Assembly (NCBI GenBank): GCA_030674185.1
Contig: JAPXFY010005123.1
Span: 5,001-15,841 of the forward strand
Length of the DNA stretch: 10,841 nucleotides
Direction of reading: 5' to 3'
Origin: Monoplex corrugatus
Taxonomy: Eukaryota > Mollusca > Gastropoda > Littorinimorpha > Ranellidae
Made by a program: the position numbers and the translations under genes. Of this stretch, positions 1 through 7,439 are shown piece by piece (the first letter of the stretch is position 1; the number at the start of each line of letters is the position of its first letter). The notes beneath the pieces were generated by a model. The model ran no database searches. It saw only the letters and a program-made list of their open reading frames with translations, and had not been told where the DNA came from.

Positions 1-131
1 TTTGAATAATATGTACATGTAACACAAACTTGGAGGAATCCATCAAAGAAAATGTGGTTTAAAGTGCTTTATTTTCAGGTCATAGAAAGCCAAGAAATAT
101 GACTTGCTCATTCAAATATATTACTCTCCTA

Positions 132-717
132 GTCTTTACAGTGTAAAGGGCAGTAATCCTGAGTGGTCTGCTATATCGATGAGACTTGGAATACCCACCA
201 AAGACACATTCAATAGCTGGAATGGTTCCACCAAAGACGTCTTCACAAGATCTCAGCATGATCTGGCAAAAATGAGTGTTCAATCTTCAAGTTCTGAAAA
301 AATGTAGCATGTCAAGTATAGAGTATCTACGTATCAGCTGCTAGAGTTAAAGGACAGGACACGTTGTCCATATGGAAGACAACTACATCCCGAAGATATT
401 CATGTGAGGAGAACTGATGCAAGGATACTGTGATCAAGAAAGTCCACTAAAACGATACAAGGATGCTCTGAAGGTCAACCTCATCCCCTGCAGCATCAAC
501 GCTACCAGTCGGGGAAACAATGTCCACAACAGAGTAAGCTGGTAGCAACAGTGCATGCAGAGCAGTCGCATGTTGAACAGAGCAGAACAAGAGATTGGGG
601 AAAGGCACAATCAGAACTCAAGGCTGAAAGACTCATTGTCCAGTGCAAGCTGAAGACCAAAGTATCTTCAGGAACAGTCTTGTATCCCGCATGAAGACCC
701 ATACCAGGCAATCGTGA
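132..717 (+). pseudogene. Decayed C-terminal end of a LINE reverse transcriptase ORF (CFDP2-like type)
   Basis: Read across frames, this stretch gives the ordered blocks typical of the post-RT C-terminus of a non-LTR retrotransposon polyprotein often annotated as craniofacial development protein 2-like. The blocks are AVILSGLLY (150-176), ETWNTHQRHIQ (181-213), LEWFHQR (217-237), SMSSIEYL (306-329), GHVVHMEDNYIPK (357-395), KRYKDALKVNL (near 444-476) and a terminal SRMKTH (685-702) inside a remnant of a C2H2-like tail ending at TGA 715-717. It is broken by frame changes near 175, 255 and 600-634, and by stops at 405-407 (TGA) and 543-545 (TAG). The RT core would lie upstream of the window. 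No function is expected. Block recognition relies on remembered family patterns; the exact clade is uncertain, but LINE identity is fairly sure. Confidence 0.75.
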
Positions 718-995
718 CTAGTTTCCCTACTCATCCACCAGATCAACAGTAGAGTCTATTACCATCATCACTTACCTTAGGCATGTGCCTGTGTGTTCTG
801 CAATGCGTTCAATCTTCATCAAAACGAGTAGGCGTGCATGTACTGAGCGGCTGGGAAAAGCCACTTCTAATGACTTTTATTTGTATCTAATCAAACTGGA
901 GTAACTCGAACTTTTAATAAAGAGTACATTTTGAGACCAGAGGAAAGAAAAACAGGTGGGATTGATTAATAAATCTCAAGAAAAGATATCTTCAA

Positions 996-996
<1 letters not shown>
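718..996. other. Probable LINE 3' flank, no gene seen
   Basis: No coding signal is recognisable. This may include the 3' untranslated region of the LINE remnant ending at 717. An AATAAA hexamer at 916-921 could have served as its polyadenylation signal, but no poly(A) tail or target-site duplication is evident, so the element's 3' boundary is unknown. Confidence 0.35.
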
Positions 997-1040
<44 letters not shown>

Positions 1041-1070
1041 GTGTGTGTGTGTGCGTGTGTGTGTGTGTGC

Positions 1071-1128
<58 letters not shown>

Positions 1129-1161
1129 TTTGTGTGTGTATGTATATGTATACATATATTC
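997..1161. repeat. Compound (TA)n(TG)n microsatellite
   Basis: About 20 TA dinucleotides (997-1037) pass directly into about 45 TG dinucleotides (1038-1128) broken by a few GC steps. A degenerate TG/TA tail follows to 1161. Open frames across it on both strands (Cys-Val, Thr-His and Tyr-Ile dipeptide strings) are artefacts of the dinucleotide repeat. Confidence 0.97.
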
Positions 1162-1890
1162 TGTTTCAAGACCCAACTTTAGTGAGTCCATATCAAGATG
1201 CATTTTTACACTGTGACCAAGTTATATTTTTAGTTTTTATAACATATCTTGTGCTGGGGAAGTGATGTGACAAAATTAATACTGTTGAAGAGAGAATGAT
1301 TTTGATATGTTAACATAATATGTATAGAGTTAGCTGATTGAGAAAACATGTAGCTTTAAGTAACAACTGTCATGTAAAACAACGATTGATATTATTTTAA
1401 GAAATTAGCAGTTTTATTCCTTGACTATGGTCGCGCAAGATTGTACTGGTACTACTGTAATAAAGATAAAATGAAACAATGATGCTTCAGTAAACCTGGA
1501 GACTGTGTTTCAATTATTCCTTGACCATAGTTTTTATCTGCACAAAACCAACCCAAGATGGGTGTATGTGAAACATACCAAATCCAACATTCTACACAGC
1601 ATCCTCTTTTCCATCCGAATACACAAACATCACAAAAACGGCAAGCATTTTAAAAATATTCATTTACTAAAACGGAATGATGACACAATTACAAATCCAC
1701 ACATGTTGAACTTTTATACATGTACAAAAGAGAGCAGGACGAATGAGGTTATTTTTCGATTCAACTGTAAACTGCAGAACGTGAGGCTGACAATACTTTT
1801 CACCATTTGATAAACTAAAGATACACATTCCATTTGTGAGTGATTTTACAACAGATTGGGCATTAATAGATGACTATCGTAGACACAAGA
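1162..1890. other. Unassigned AT-rich DNA
   Basis: No recognisable gene. One plus-strand open frame of 101 codons (1505-1810) starts at a non-ATG codon in the available translation. It is rich in Asn, His, Lys and Ile with no domain I can name, as expected for chance in AT-rich DNA. A 12-bp word (TTATTCCTTGAC) occurs at 1414 and again at 1514. Confidence 0.5.
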
Positions 1891-2059
1891 TAGGTAGGGC
1901 CTCAGGACCTGGCCAGCTCATGGCTAGGTAGGGCCTCAGAACCTATCCAGTTTATGTCTAGGTAGGGCCTCAGGACCTGGCCAGCTCATGGCTAGGTAGG
2001 GCCTCAGAACCTATCCAGTTTATGTCTAGGTAGAGCCTCAGGACATGGCCAACTCATGG
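1891..2059 (+). repeat. Five-copy 34-bp tandem repeat with alternating A/B units (68-bp higher-order period)
   Basis: Five head-to-tail units occupy 1891-1923 (first base differs), 1924-1957, 1958-1991, 1992-2025 and 2026-2059. Each begins with (C)TAGGTAGGGCCTCAG or a one-base variant. Units 1, 3 and 5 continue in the form ACCTGGCCAGCTCATGG (A type). Units 2 and 4 continue AACCTATCCAGTTTATGT (B type). The order A-B-A-B-A means the real period is 68 bp: a diverged dimer was duplicated as a block. There are no unique spacers, so it is a minisatellite, not CRISPR. Confidence 0.95.
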
Positions 2060-2190
2060 GTTTATTACAGGCTTAATTAAGGCATGCACCATGATCACCA
2101 TACAAATGGCATCTGCCACCTTAGCGCATATGGAATTTCTTCCGAGCGCGGAGACGTCGTCTTCAGAAACTAAAACTGAAACCCAGACTG
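2060..2190 (+). repeat. Dispersed repeat, copy 1 body
   Basis: It continues directly from the 34-bp array and aligns in order with 6688-6808. Shared landmarks are GGCATG.ACCATG, a CATAC..GTGGCATCTG-like block, a perfectly shared 23-bp GC-rich word at 2141-2163 (core GCGCGGAGACGTCGTC), then GAAAC and ACTGAAAC-like ends. It probably belongs to the same element as the 34-bp unit, because copy 2 also has one A-type unit immediately upstream. No open frame or known element family is recognised. Confidence 0.85.
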
Positions 2191-2512
2191 TAGACACAAG
2201 TGTCCGCACTTTTAACAGTTACTACTTCCATTAATACCTTCCATCAAACGTTTTCTCAGAGTGTAAGCATGTAAACGAATCGAGATACATATTCTTAAAT
2301 GTAGCTCATCGTGTGAGCAGAGATATATCAGTGAGACAGAGTGTGAAGGCAGTGGAAAAGAGAAGAACATCAGTACTGTTTGTTCACTAATATTGTTTTT
2401 TTGTTTGTGATGGTGGTGGTAATGGTGGTATTGGTGAATGGGGTTGTGGTTGGTTGGAAGGGAGATAGCAATCGATAGTGGTGGTTTGCTTCACTGTTGT
2501 TTCTATATTCCA
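2191..2512. other. Unassigned DNA with a TGG-rich patch
   Basis: No gene seen. Positions 2409-2460 are enriched in TGG/GGT triplets on the plus strand and appear to be a degenerate trinucleotide repeat on the approach to the long TG array. Confidence 0.5.
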
Positions 2513-2652
2513 CTATGTGTGTTTTGTGTGTGTGTGTGTGTGTGTGTGATGTAGTGTATGTGTGTGTGTGCGTGCGTCTGTGTGTGTGTGTGTGTGCGCA
2601 CGCGCGCGTGTGTGTTTGTGTGATGTGGTGTGTGTGTGTGTGCGCGTATGTG

Positions 2653-2683
<31 letters not shown>

Positions 2684-3006
2684 TTCTGTGTGTGTGAGCG
2701 TGTGTCTGTATGTGTGTGCAAATATGTGTGTGCTTGTGTGTGTGTGTGTGTGTGTGTCTTCTTGTGTGTATCTCTGTGCGTGCGTGCTTGTGTTTGTGTG
2801 TGCTTGTGTGTTTGTGCGTGTGTGTCTGTGTGTGTGTGTGTGTAAGTGTTTGTGATGTGGTGTGTGTGTGAGTGTGTGTGAGTGTGCGTGTGCGCGTATG
2901 TGTGCGTGTGTGTGTATGTGTGTGCGCGTGTGTCTGTGTGCGCGAGAGCGTGTGTTTGTATGTGTGTGCAAATATGTGTGTGCTTGTGCGTGTGCTTTGT
3001 GTGTGT

Positions 3007-3041
<35 letters not shown>

Positions 3042-3102
3042 CGTTCTTGTGTGTGTTCTTGTGTGTGTCTGTGTGTGTGCGTGCTTTTGTGTGTGTGTGT
3101 GC

Positions 3103-3139
<37 letters not shown>

Positions 3140-3244
3140 GTGTGTGTGTGTATGTGTGTGTGTGTGTGTGTGTTTGTGTGCATGTTGTGTGTTGTGTGTT
3201 GTGTGTTGTGTGCGTGCGTGAATATATGAGTGCGCGCGTTCGCG
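2513..3244. repeat. 0.7-kb degenerate TG array with internal segmental duplication
   Basis: Almost every second base is G across more than 700 bp, with interspersed GC, TC and TT steps. Rare non-TG words recur in order. GATGTGG is at 2622 and 2854, with the variant GATGTAG at 2547. The word GTGTGCAAATATGTGTGTGC is centred near 2720 and 2970, each copy preceded by GCGTGTGT. These mark a direct duplication of about 230-250 bp inside the array. Long Cys/Val or Thr/His frames here are artefacts. Confidence 0.95.
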
Positions 3245-3533
3245 GGTCTTTAACTTTCTTTCATTCAGTTTGTCAAAACAATAAATCTTCGTATTAGGAG
3301 CAAAACAAATGAGATAAGATAATAAATCTTGTCACCAGACACTGGTAAAGGTTTAGTTATCTCTAAGTCAATAAATCACTGTTGCCTTAAGAGTTTCTGA
3401 TGTATATGTGTAAAAGTCAAACAATTATCAGGAAACAATGGAAAGGTCTTGTGACCTGGTCTGTGTGATCGTTATATATTGTGAAGGAACACAGCTCTGT
3501 TCTTAATGGTTAGAACAACTGTGTTCACGACAC
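3245..3533. other. Unassigned spacer ending in a 40-bp hairpin
   Basis: AT-rich with no coding signal. Positions 3487-3494 (GAACACAG) and 3519-3526 (CTGTGTTC) are exact inverted complements enclosing a second inverted pair GTTCT/AGAAC, giving a two-step hairpin just before the CT tract. Confidence 0.6.
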
Positions 3534-3782
3534 TTCTCTCTCTCTCTCTGTCTCTCTCTCTCTCTGTCTCTCTCTCTCTCTGTGTCTGTTGTCTGTCTCT
3601 TTCTCTTTCTCTATCCTATCTCTCTTGCTCACTCTCTCTCTCTCTCCTCTCTCTCTCTCCCTCTCTCTGCCTCTGTCTGTCTGTCTGTCTCTCTCCCTCC
3701 CTCCCTCTATTCTCTCTATCGTATCTCTCTCTCTGCCTCTGTGTCTGTCTGTCTGTTCGTCTGTCTGTCTGTCTGTCTGTCT
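3534..3782 (+). repeat. CT/CTGT pyrimidine-rich microsatellite
   Basis: Mixed (CT)n, (CCCT)n and (CTGT)n on the plus strand, ending in a clean run of CTGT units that stops at 3782. The very next base begins LINE-derived coding sequence. The Leu/Ser frames over it are artefacts. Confidence 0.96.
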
Positions 3783-4793
3783 GATGGTGTCAGCATGTCA
3801 GTCACAAGATGGAGTCCTGATACACTCCAGGAACGAATAGTAGTCCTTCGACTTGGAAACTGGTGCTCAGCACCACAAAAAACTCTCCATGGGACTCCCT
3901 CAAGGATCCCCACTTTTCCCTGTTCTTTACAGCATATACACAAAAGGACTTGCTGACCTAAATAACAACGGACCAGCCCATATCATTACTTTTACAGACG
4001 ACGGATTCATTTATAAGACAGGCAAAATGCATCAGAGAGAAACAATGCAATCCAAGAAGAGTTAAACAACGTAGATCAGTGGTGTCAAGAAACCGGATCG
4101 GCAATCAATCCCACCAAAGCACAGGTACTGTTCTGCACCTTGACAACAAAGCAGTGAGTGAAAAATGTCCATCAGTTGCGCTCAGAGGAACCCATATCGA
4201 GCGAACAAACAACTTACGCTTCCTTGGCATCAGTTTTGATCGAATGTTAACCTTCAGAAAACATGTGGAAACCATTACACTCAAATGTAAAAAAAAGGCA
4301 TTTCAATCCTGAAAGAAATGGCAGCTAAAGGCATTGAACAACGTCATCTCTTTCCTGAGTGTCATCGATTATGGACTGAGCCTCACTACGTTGTCACAGA
4401 CGAACCTTGGAACCATAAAAGACACACCCGTGGAGATTATGCAATACATGTTCAACCTTCCTTCAGTACAGTCGAGACACAATATATAACAAGTAAGGGC
4501 ATATTTCAGGGCATTGAAGAACCCAGAAAATCCATTCTACCAGATCGTTGGAAGGCAACAGACTCCAATGCGGAAAATCATGGATGGGACAGGCAGAAGG
4601 TTCCATTCAGCATGCGTGTCAACTGACAGAACTCAAAGGGACAAAAAAATGGGAAAAAGCATTCAAACCAGTTGAAACATATGTATAAAATTATCAACGC
4701 AAACATCTAGGGAGACACTGTCATGAATGGTTAGAAGGGAAAACAAATGCAGAAATTCAGCTACTCAAGGAGCAACTAAGTTGCAACCCCAAA

Positions 4794-5200
4794 GACGTAA
4801 TCATATACATGGATGGCTCAGTCACCAATAACAAATCTGGATGGGGCTTCACTGTCAAACAGAGTGGAAACACCAAACATGAAGAAAACGCTACATATGG
4901 TATCACAACCTTCAGTCTAACAGTGGAAATTGAGGCAGTCACACTTGCACTACAATGGTTAACTCACTGGATGATGACATGAAACAAAACCAAGCCTTCA
5001 TCCTGACAGATTGGATGAATCTTCTTCAGAAAGTGCAAAATGGAGTAGGAACCCCAGGATGTCACAAAGCAATGAACAGCATCACCCTACAAAATCCCAC
5101 GTGGATCTACTGCCGTGGACACTCTGGTGTTAAGGGAAATGAACGTGCCGATAAACTTGCAGACAATGCCACTACAACAAATCTCCATCAGGGAAAGTCT
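4794..5200 (+). other. RNase H domain within the LINE remnant, DEDD acids retained
   Basis: In non-LTR elements of the I superfamily this domain degrades RNA in RNA-DNA hybrids. The reading gives IYMDGSVTNNKSGWGF (first Asp at 4812-4814), VEIEAV (Glu at 4926-4928), ILTDWMNLL (Asp at 5009-5011) and GHSGVKGNERADKLA (Asp at 5150-5152). All four acidic positions expected for RNase H are therefore still encoded, although a frame change between about 4972 and 4985 separates the first two from the last two. The usual TDS of the third motif reads TDW, and the usual TDGS of the first reads MDGS. Confidence 0.85.
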
Positions 5201-5357
5201 GAGGTCCTTGGACACTTTAAATCATATCTTCGCGAACAAACTGTGAGTTATCATACCATCGAACGTCTTAACCGAAAAGGAACAGATACAAGTGGCCGGA
5301 AATTTACTAAGAAAGTAAAAACAAAAGCTGTCATTAATCAGACCAACATTGGTATCA

Positions 5358-5547
5358 GGTATATTGGTATTAGGAATGTTCTGAGCTTACCACTTTATGC
5401 TTTGTGGCTGCGTCTATACTAGCTGAATGGGTAGCACAAAGTGTGTTGGGTTTGAGAAATTCTACATGGGAGATAACTCCGTGACTCTCAAGAGTTATGT
5501 TACTTAGATGATATTTAAAATTCTCCCTGCTTCCCTCTTATTTCCAA
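5358..5547 (+). mobile_element. 190-bp insertion in the LINE, flanked by 8-bp TGGTATCA duplication; possible SINE or MITE
   Basis: TGGTATCA occurs at 5350-5357 and 5548-5555. Removing one copy plus the intervening 190 bp rejoins the LINE reading between NQTNIG and the SKVTRH..RGMERVWAFP tail, so this is a true insertion after the LINE was in place. Inside, TAGCTGAATGG (5420-5430) fits the Pol III A-box pattern, and GGTTTGAG (5449-5456) weakly fits a B box. ATAACTC/GAGTTAT (5473-5479, 5492-5498) forms a hairpin around a GGGAGATAACTC word that I associate with molluscan repeats. No clear terminal inverted repeats or A-tail are visible, so class is open: tRNA-derived SINE or an hAT-like MITE (8-bp duplication). 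Confidence 0.75.
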
Positions 5548-5641
5548 TGGTATCATCTCAAAAGTAACACGGCACATACTCTTACACCGTGGAATGGAAC
5601 GTGTTTGGGCTTTTCCTGAAACAGAGATAAAGGAAAAATGA

Positions 5642-5812
5642 AGAAAACGAAAGTACAACTGGAGAACAAGCAAGTTTGCCAAACGGTCTGTTTGTGAGTG
5701 TTTATAGGCTGTTTGTTGATTGTCCAGATATATTTGTTCAATTTCATTTAATGTCTATCCACATAATGTGATATTAGATATATTTATAAGTTTATAGTGA
5801 TACATACATGTA
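5642..5812. other. LINE 3' flank, no gene seen
   Basis: Short AT-rich stretch after the LINE terminal stop, probably including its 3' untranslated sequence. No tail or duplication marking the element's end was found. Confidence 0.4.
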
Positions 5813-5816
5813 TACA

Positions 5817-5847
<31 letters not shown>

Positions 5848-5868
5848 CACAACACACACACACACACA

Positions 5869-5899
<31 letters not shown>

Positions 5900-5946
5900 T
5901 TATATATATATATATATGTTTGTGTGTGTGTATATATATATATATA

Positions 5947-6031
<85 letters not shown>
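5813..6031. repeat. (CA)n-(TA)n-(TG)n-(TA)n-(TG)n quasi-palindromic microsatellite
   Basis: About 28 CA units (5813-5868, two single-base slips) are followed by TA runs around short TG and ACAT interruptions (5869-5950), then about 40 uninterrupted TG units (5951-6031). The CA arm is the reverse complement of the TG arm, so the whole tract can fold on itself, and each arm is an alternating purine-pyrimidine sequence. Open frames here are artefacts. Confidence 0.95.
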
Positions 6032-6033
<2 letters not shown>

Positions 6034-6160
6034 CCTCTCTGTTGTTGTTGTTGGCCATGTGGATATGGGTGTGTCTGCATGAATGTATATGTGTATGTCT
6101 CTGTGTGCGGGTATATGGGTATATGCATGTATTTATTGTTATTTGCTATTTTCATCTCGT

Positions 6161-6238
6161 ACATACTCCTTTATTTTGTATTTATTTATTCACCTATTTA
6201 CATGCTCCTTTATTTTGTATTCATTTATGCACCTATTT
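6161..6238 (+). repeat. 39-bp tandem duplication
   Basis: 6161-6199 and 6200-6238 are head-to-tail copies starting ACAT(A/G)CTCCTTTATTTTG and ending CACCTATTT, differing at only a few positions. Confidence 0.92.
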
Positions 6239-6311
6239 ACGTATATACTTACTTACTGTTTACTTACTTACATACTTACTTACTGACATACTTACTCACT
6301 CACTTACTTAC
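6239..6311 (+). repeat. Degenerate (TTAC)n tetranucleotide tract
   Basis: Repeated TTAC/CTTA words with occasional TGTT, CATA and CTCA variants run directly on from the 39-bp duplication. Confidence 0.85.
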
Positions 6312-6653
6312 CTATCTTTTTCCTCTTTTCTTTCCTCAGAAGTGAACAACAGACTGGCAGGCCTATGGTTAAGAAAATAGTATCTTCACCAGGCTGATAG
6401 ACAGCTGAGGCTTTGTGCATTGACGGGGGAGCAGGGGCTTTCTGGTATGAGACGGGTTTATACAGAGTGGCTATAGTGTTGTGATTCAGACCTTTAATTA
6501 TTCATTTATTTACTTAGATACATGTATATACATGTATTCCTTTTTCTGAAGATGCGATACACAGATACACATGTCATTTACATGTAGCCAGGTTTGTTCC
6601 AGTGATAGGCTGATATAATACCAGTATAACATATTGACAAGGTAAAACATAGG
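6312..6653. other. Unassigned DNA
   Basis: No coding frame, RNA gene or repeat recognised. It lies between the TTAC tract and the second dispersed-repeat copy and is AT-rich. Confidence 0.5.
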
Positions 6654-6808
6654 CTAGGTAGGGCCTCAGGATCTGGCCAGCTCATGAGCTTATGTGCAGG
6701 CATAAGGCATGTGCCATGGTAACCATATACGTGGCATCTGTGACGTTAGAAGGAATTCGCTCCGAGCGCGGAGACGTCGTCTTGAGAACCCGAAACTAAA
6801 TTTGAAAC
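6654..6808 (+). repeat. Dispersed repeat, copy 2, with a single 34-bp unit
   Basis: Begins with one A-type 34-bp unit (6654-6687; CTAGGTAGGGCCTCAG then ATCTGGCCAGCTCATGA). It continues parallel to 2060-2190: GGCATGTGCCATGGTAACC, GTGGCATCTGTG, then the identical 23-bp word at 6761-6783 and GAAACTAAA..TGAAAC. The offset between the shared 23-bp words is exactly 4,620 bp, and both copies are in the same orientation. A CT microsatellite starts immediately after it, whereas copy 1 is not followed by one. Confidence 0.88.
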
Positions 6809-6810
6809 TA

Positions 6811-7008
6811 TCTGTCTGTCTGTCTTTGGCTCTGTCTCTCTCTCTCTCTCTCTGGTTCTTTCCTCTCTGTCTCTGTCTGTCTGTCTGTCTGTCTCTCTCT
6901 GTGTCTTGTCTCTCTGTCTCTGTGTCTGTTTCTCTGTCTGCCTGCCTGCCTGCCTGTCTGTCTGTCTGTCTGTCTGCCTGTCTCTCAGTCTGTCTCTTTC
7001 TCCCTGCC

Positions 7009-7043
<35 letters not shown>

Positions 7044-7050
7044 CCTCTCC
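6811..7050 (+). repeat. CTGT/CT/CCTG microsatellite with C13 run
   Basis: Pyrimidine-rich tract of (CTGT)n, (CT)n and (CCTG)n interrupted by a homopolymer of 13 C at 7007-7019. Long Ser/Leu (plus) and Arg/Glu/Gln (minus) frames across it are repeat artefacts. Confidence 0.95.
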
Positions 7051-7140
7051 TGTGTTTGTAGCAATTTAACTATTGCAGCGTCTTTCAAAATAAATACTGT
7101 CGTGGATTCCCTGTTCATATCACAATTTAATGCGGTAAAG

Positions 7141-7200
7141 TTCTTAGTGCAATGGACTACTGACTGGAAGGTCATAAGTTCAAACCCACATCAGTTATAA
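7141..7200 (+). mobile_element. Candidate tRNA-derived SINE head (A and B boxes)
   Basis: TAGTGCAATGG (7145-7155) matches the Pol III A-box pattern TRGYNNARNGG at every position, and AGTTCAAACCC (7177-7187) matches the B-box pattern. The 32-nt start-to-start spacing is shorter than in a real tRNA gene, and no foldable cloverleaf is evident, so a SINE head with anticodon-arm loss is more likely than a tRNA. The 3' extent of the element is not defined. Confidence 0.5.
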
Positions 7201-7439
7201 AATAGTTGTTGTGGGATTTTTCAGTCCTAAATGGCTTTTATTCAGAATTGAACGTGCTATGGGTTTGATGGGAAGACTAGAAGCAATCGAGTCTCGTCCA
7301 CTTTACGGTCGTGTCATTGGCGGTGTTGATCAGACTTCCAGACTCAATACTACAGGTGTTTGCTAGTCTCAGGCTTAGTTGTCACTAGCATATGTGAAAA
7401 AAACAAGTATAGACCACAGGCTTTTCATGGGCGGGACTG
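7201..7439. other. Possible SINE body or unassigned DNA
   Basis: No coding signal. It could be the body of the SINE starting near 7141, but no tail or duplication is visible. Confidence 0.3.

Larger units (their letters stand above)
3783..5641 (+). pseudogene. 5'-truncated, frameshifted I-superfamily (Nimb-like) LINE: RT motifs plus RNase H
   Basis: Non-LTR retrotransposon ORF2 remnant, dead. It opens at 3783 mid-RT (SVTRW, QERIVVLRLGNW). It continues with GLPQGSPLFPVLY from about 3892 and the catalytic box as ITFTDDGF (near 3985), so both catalytic Asp residues persist. Then come WCQETGSAINPTKAQ, RTNNLRFLGISFDRML, AAKGIEQRHLF, SVIDYGLSLTTLS and KSWMGQAE (4575 on), an RNase H domain, NQTNIG (5333-5353) and the terminal RGMERVWAFP ending at TGA 5639-5641. 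Frame changes occur at A6 (3877-3882), 4024-4047, about 4140, A8 (4289-4296), about 4350, about 4572 and about 4975; TAA stops lie at 4487-4489 and in the segment after FKPVETYV near 4686. An insertion splits it at 5358-5547. Presence of RNase H and motif wording favour the Nimb/I group; the N-terminal APE endonuclease is absent. Confidence 0.88.

Noticed and set aside
956..1265. Several open frames on both strands over the TA/TG tract
   Set aside because: They encode only Tyr-Ile, Cys-Val and Thr-His dipeptide strings, the direct product of dinucleotide repeats with no stop codons.
1414..1529. TTATTCCTTGAC repeated at 1414 and 1514 as a possible target duplication around a 100-bp insert
   Set aside because: No element features lie between the copies, and the longer word differs at two positions; too weak to claim.
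1505..1810. 101-codon plus-strand frame as a possible gene
   Set aside because: No recognisable motif, composition follows local AT richness, and the apparent start is not an ATG.
1891..2059. 34-bp direct repeats considered as a CRISPR array
   Set aside because: Units are strictly contiguous with no unique spacers, and the window is eukaryotic.
2497..3297. Long open frames up to 226 codons over the TG array
   Set aside because: Low-complexity Thr-His or Cys-Val translations of the microsatellite on both strands; no start context or domain.
4757..4942. Minus-strand 61-codon frame
   Set aside because: It is the antisense shadow of the LINE RNase H segment, whose plus-strand reading has clear motifs.
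6083..6380. Plus-strand hydrophobic Leu/Tyr-rich frames as a membrane protein
   Set aside because: Composition arises from the 39-bp duplication and TTAC tetranucleotide repeat downstream of the TG tract.
7145..7187. A genuine tRNA gene
   Set aside because: A and B boxes are present, but the spacing is too short and no acceptor or anticodon stems pair.
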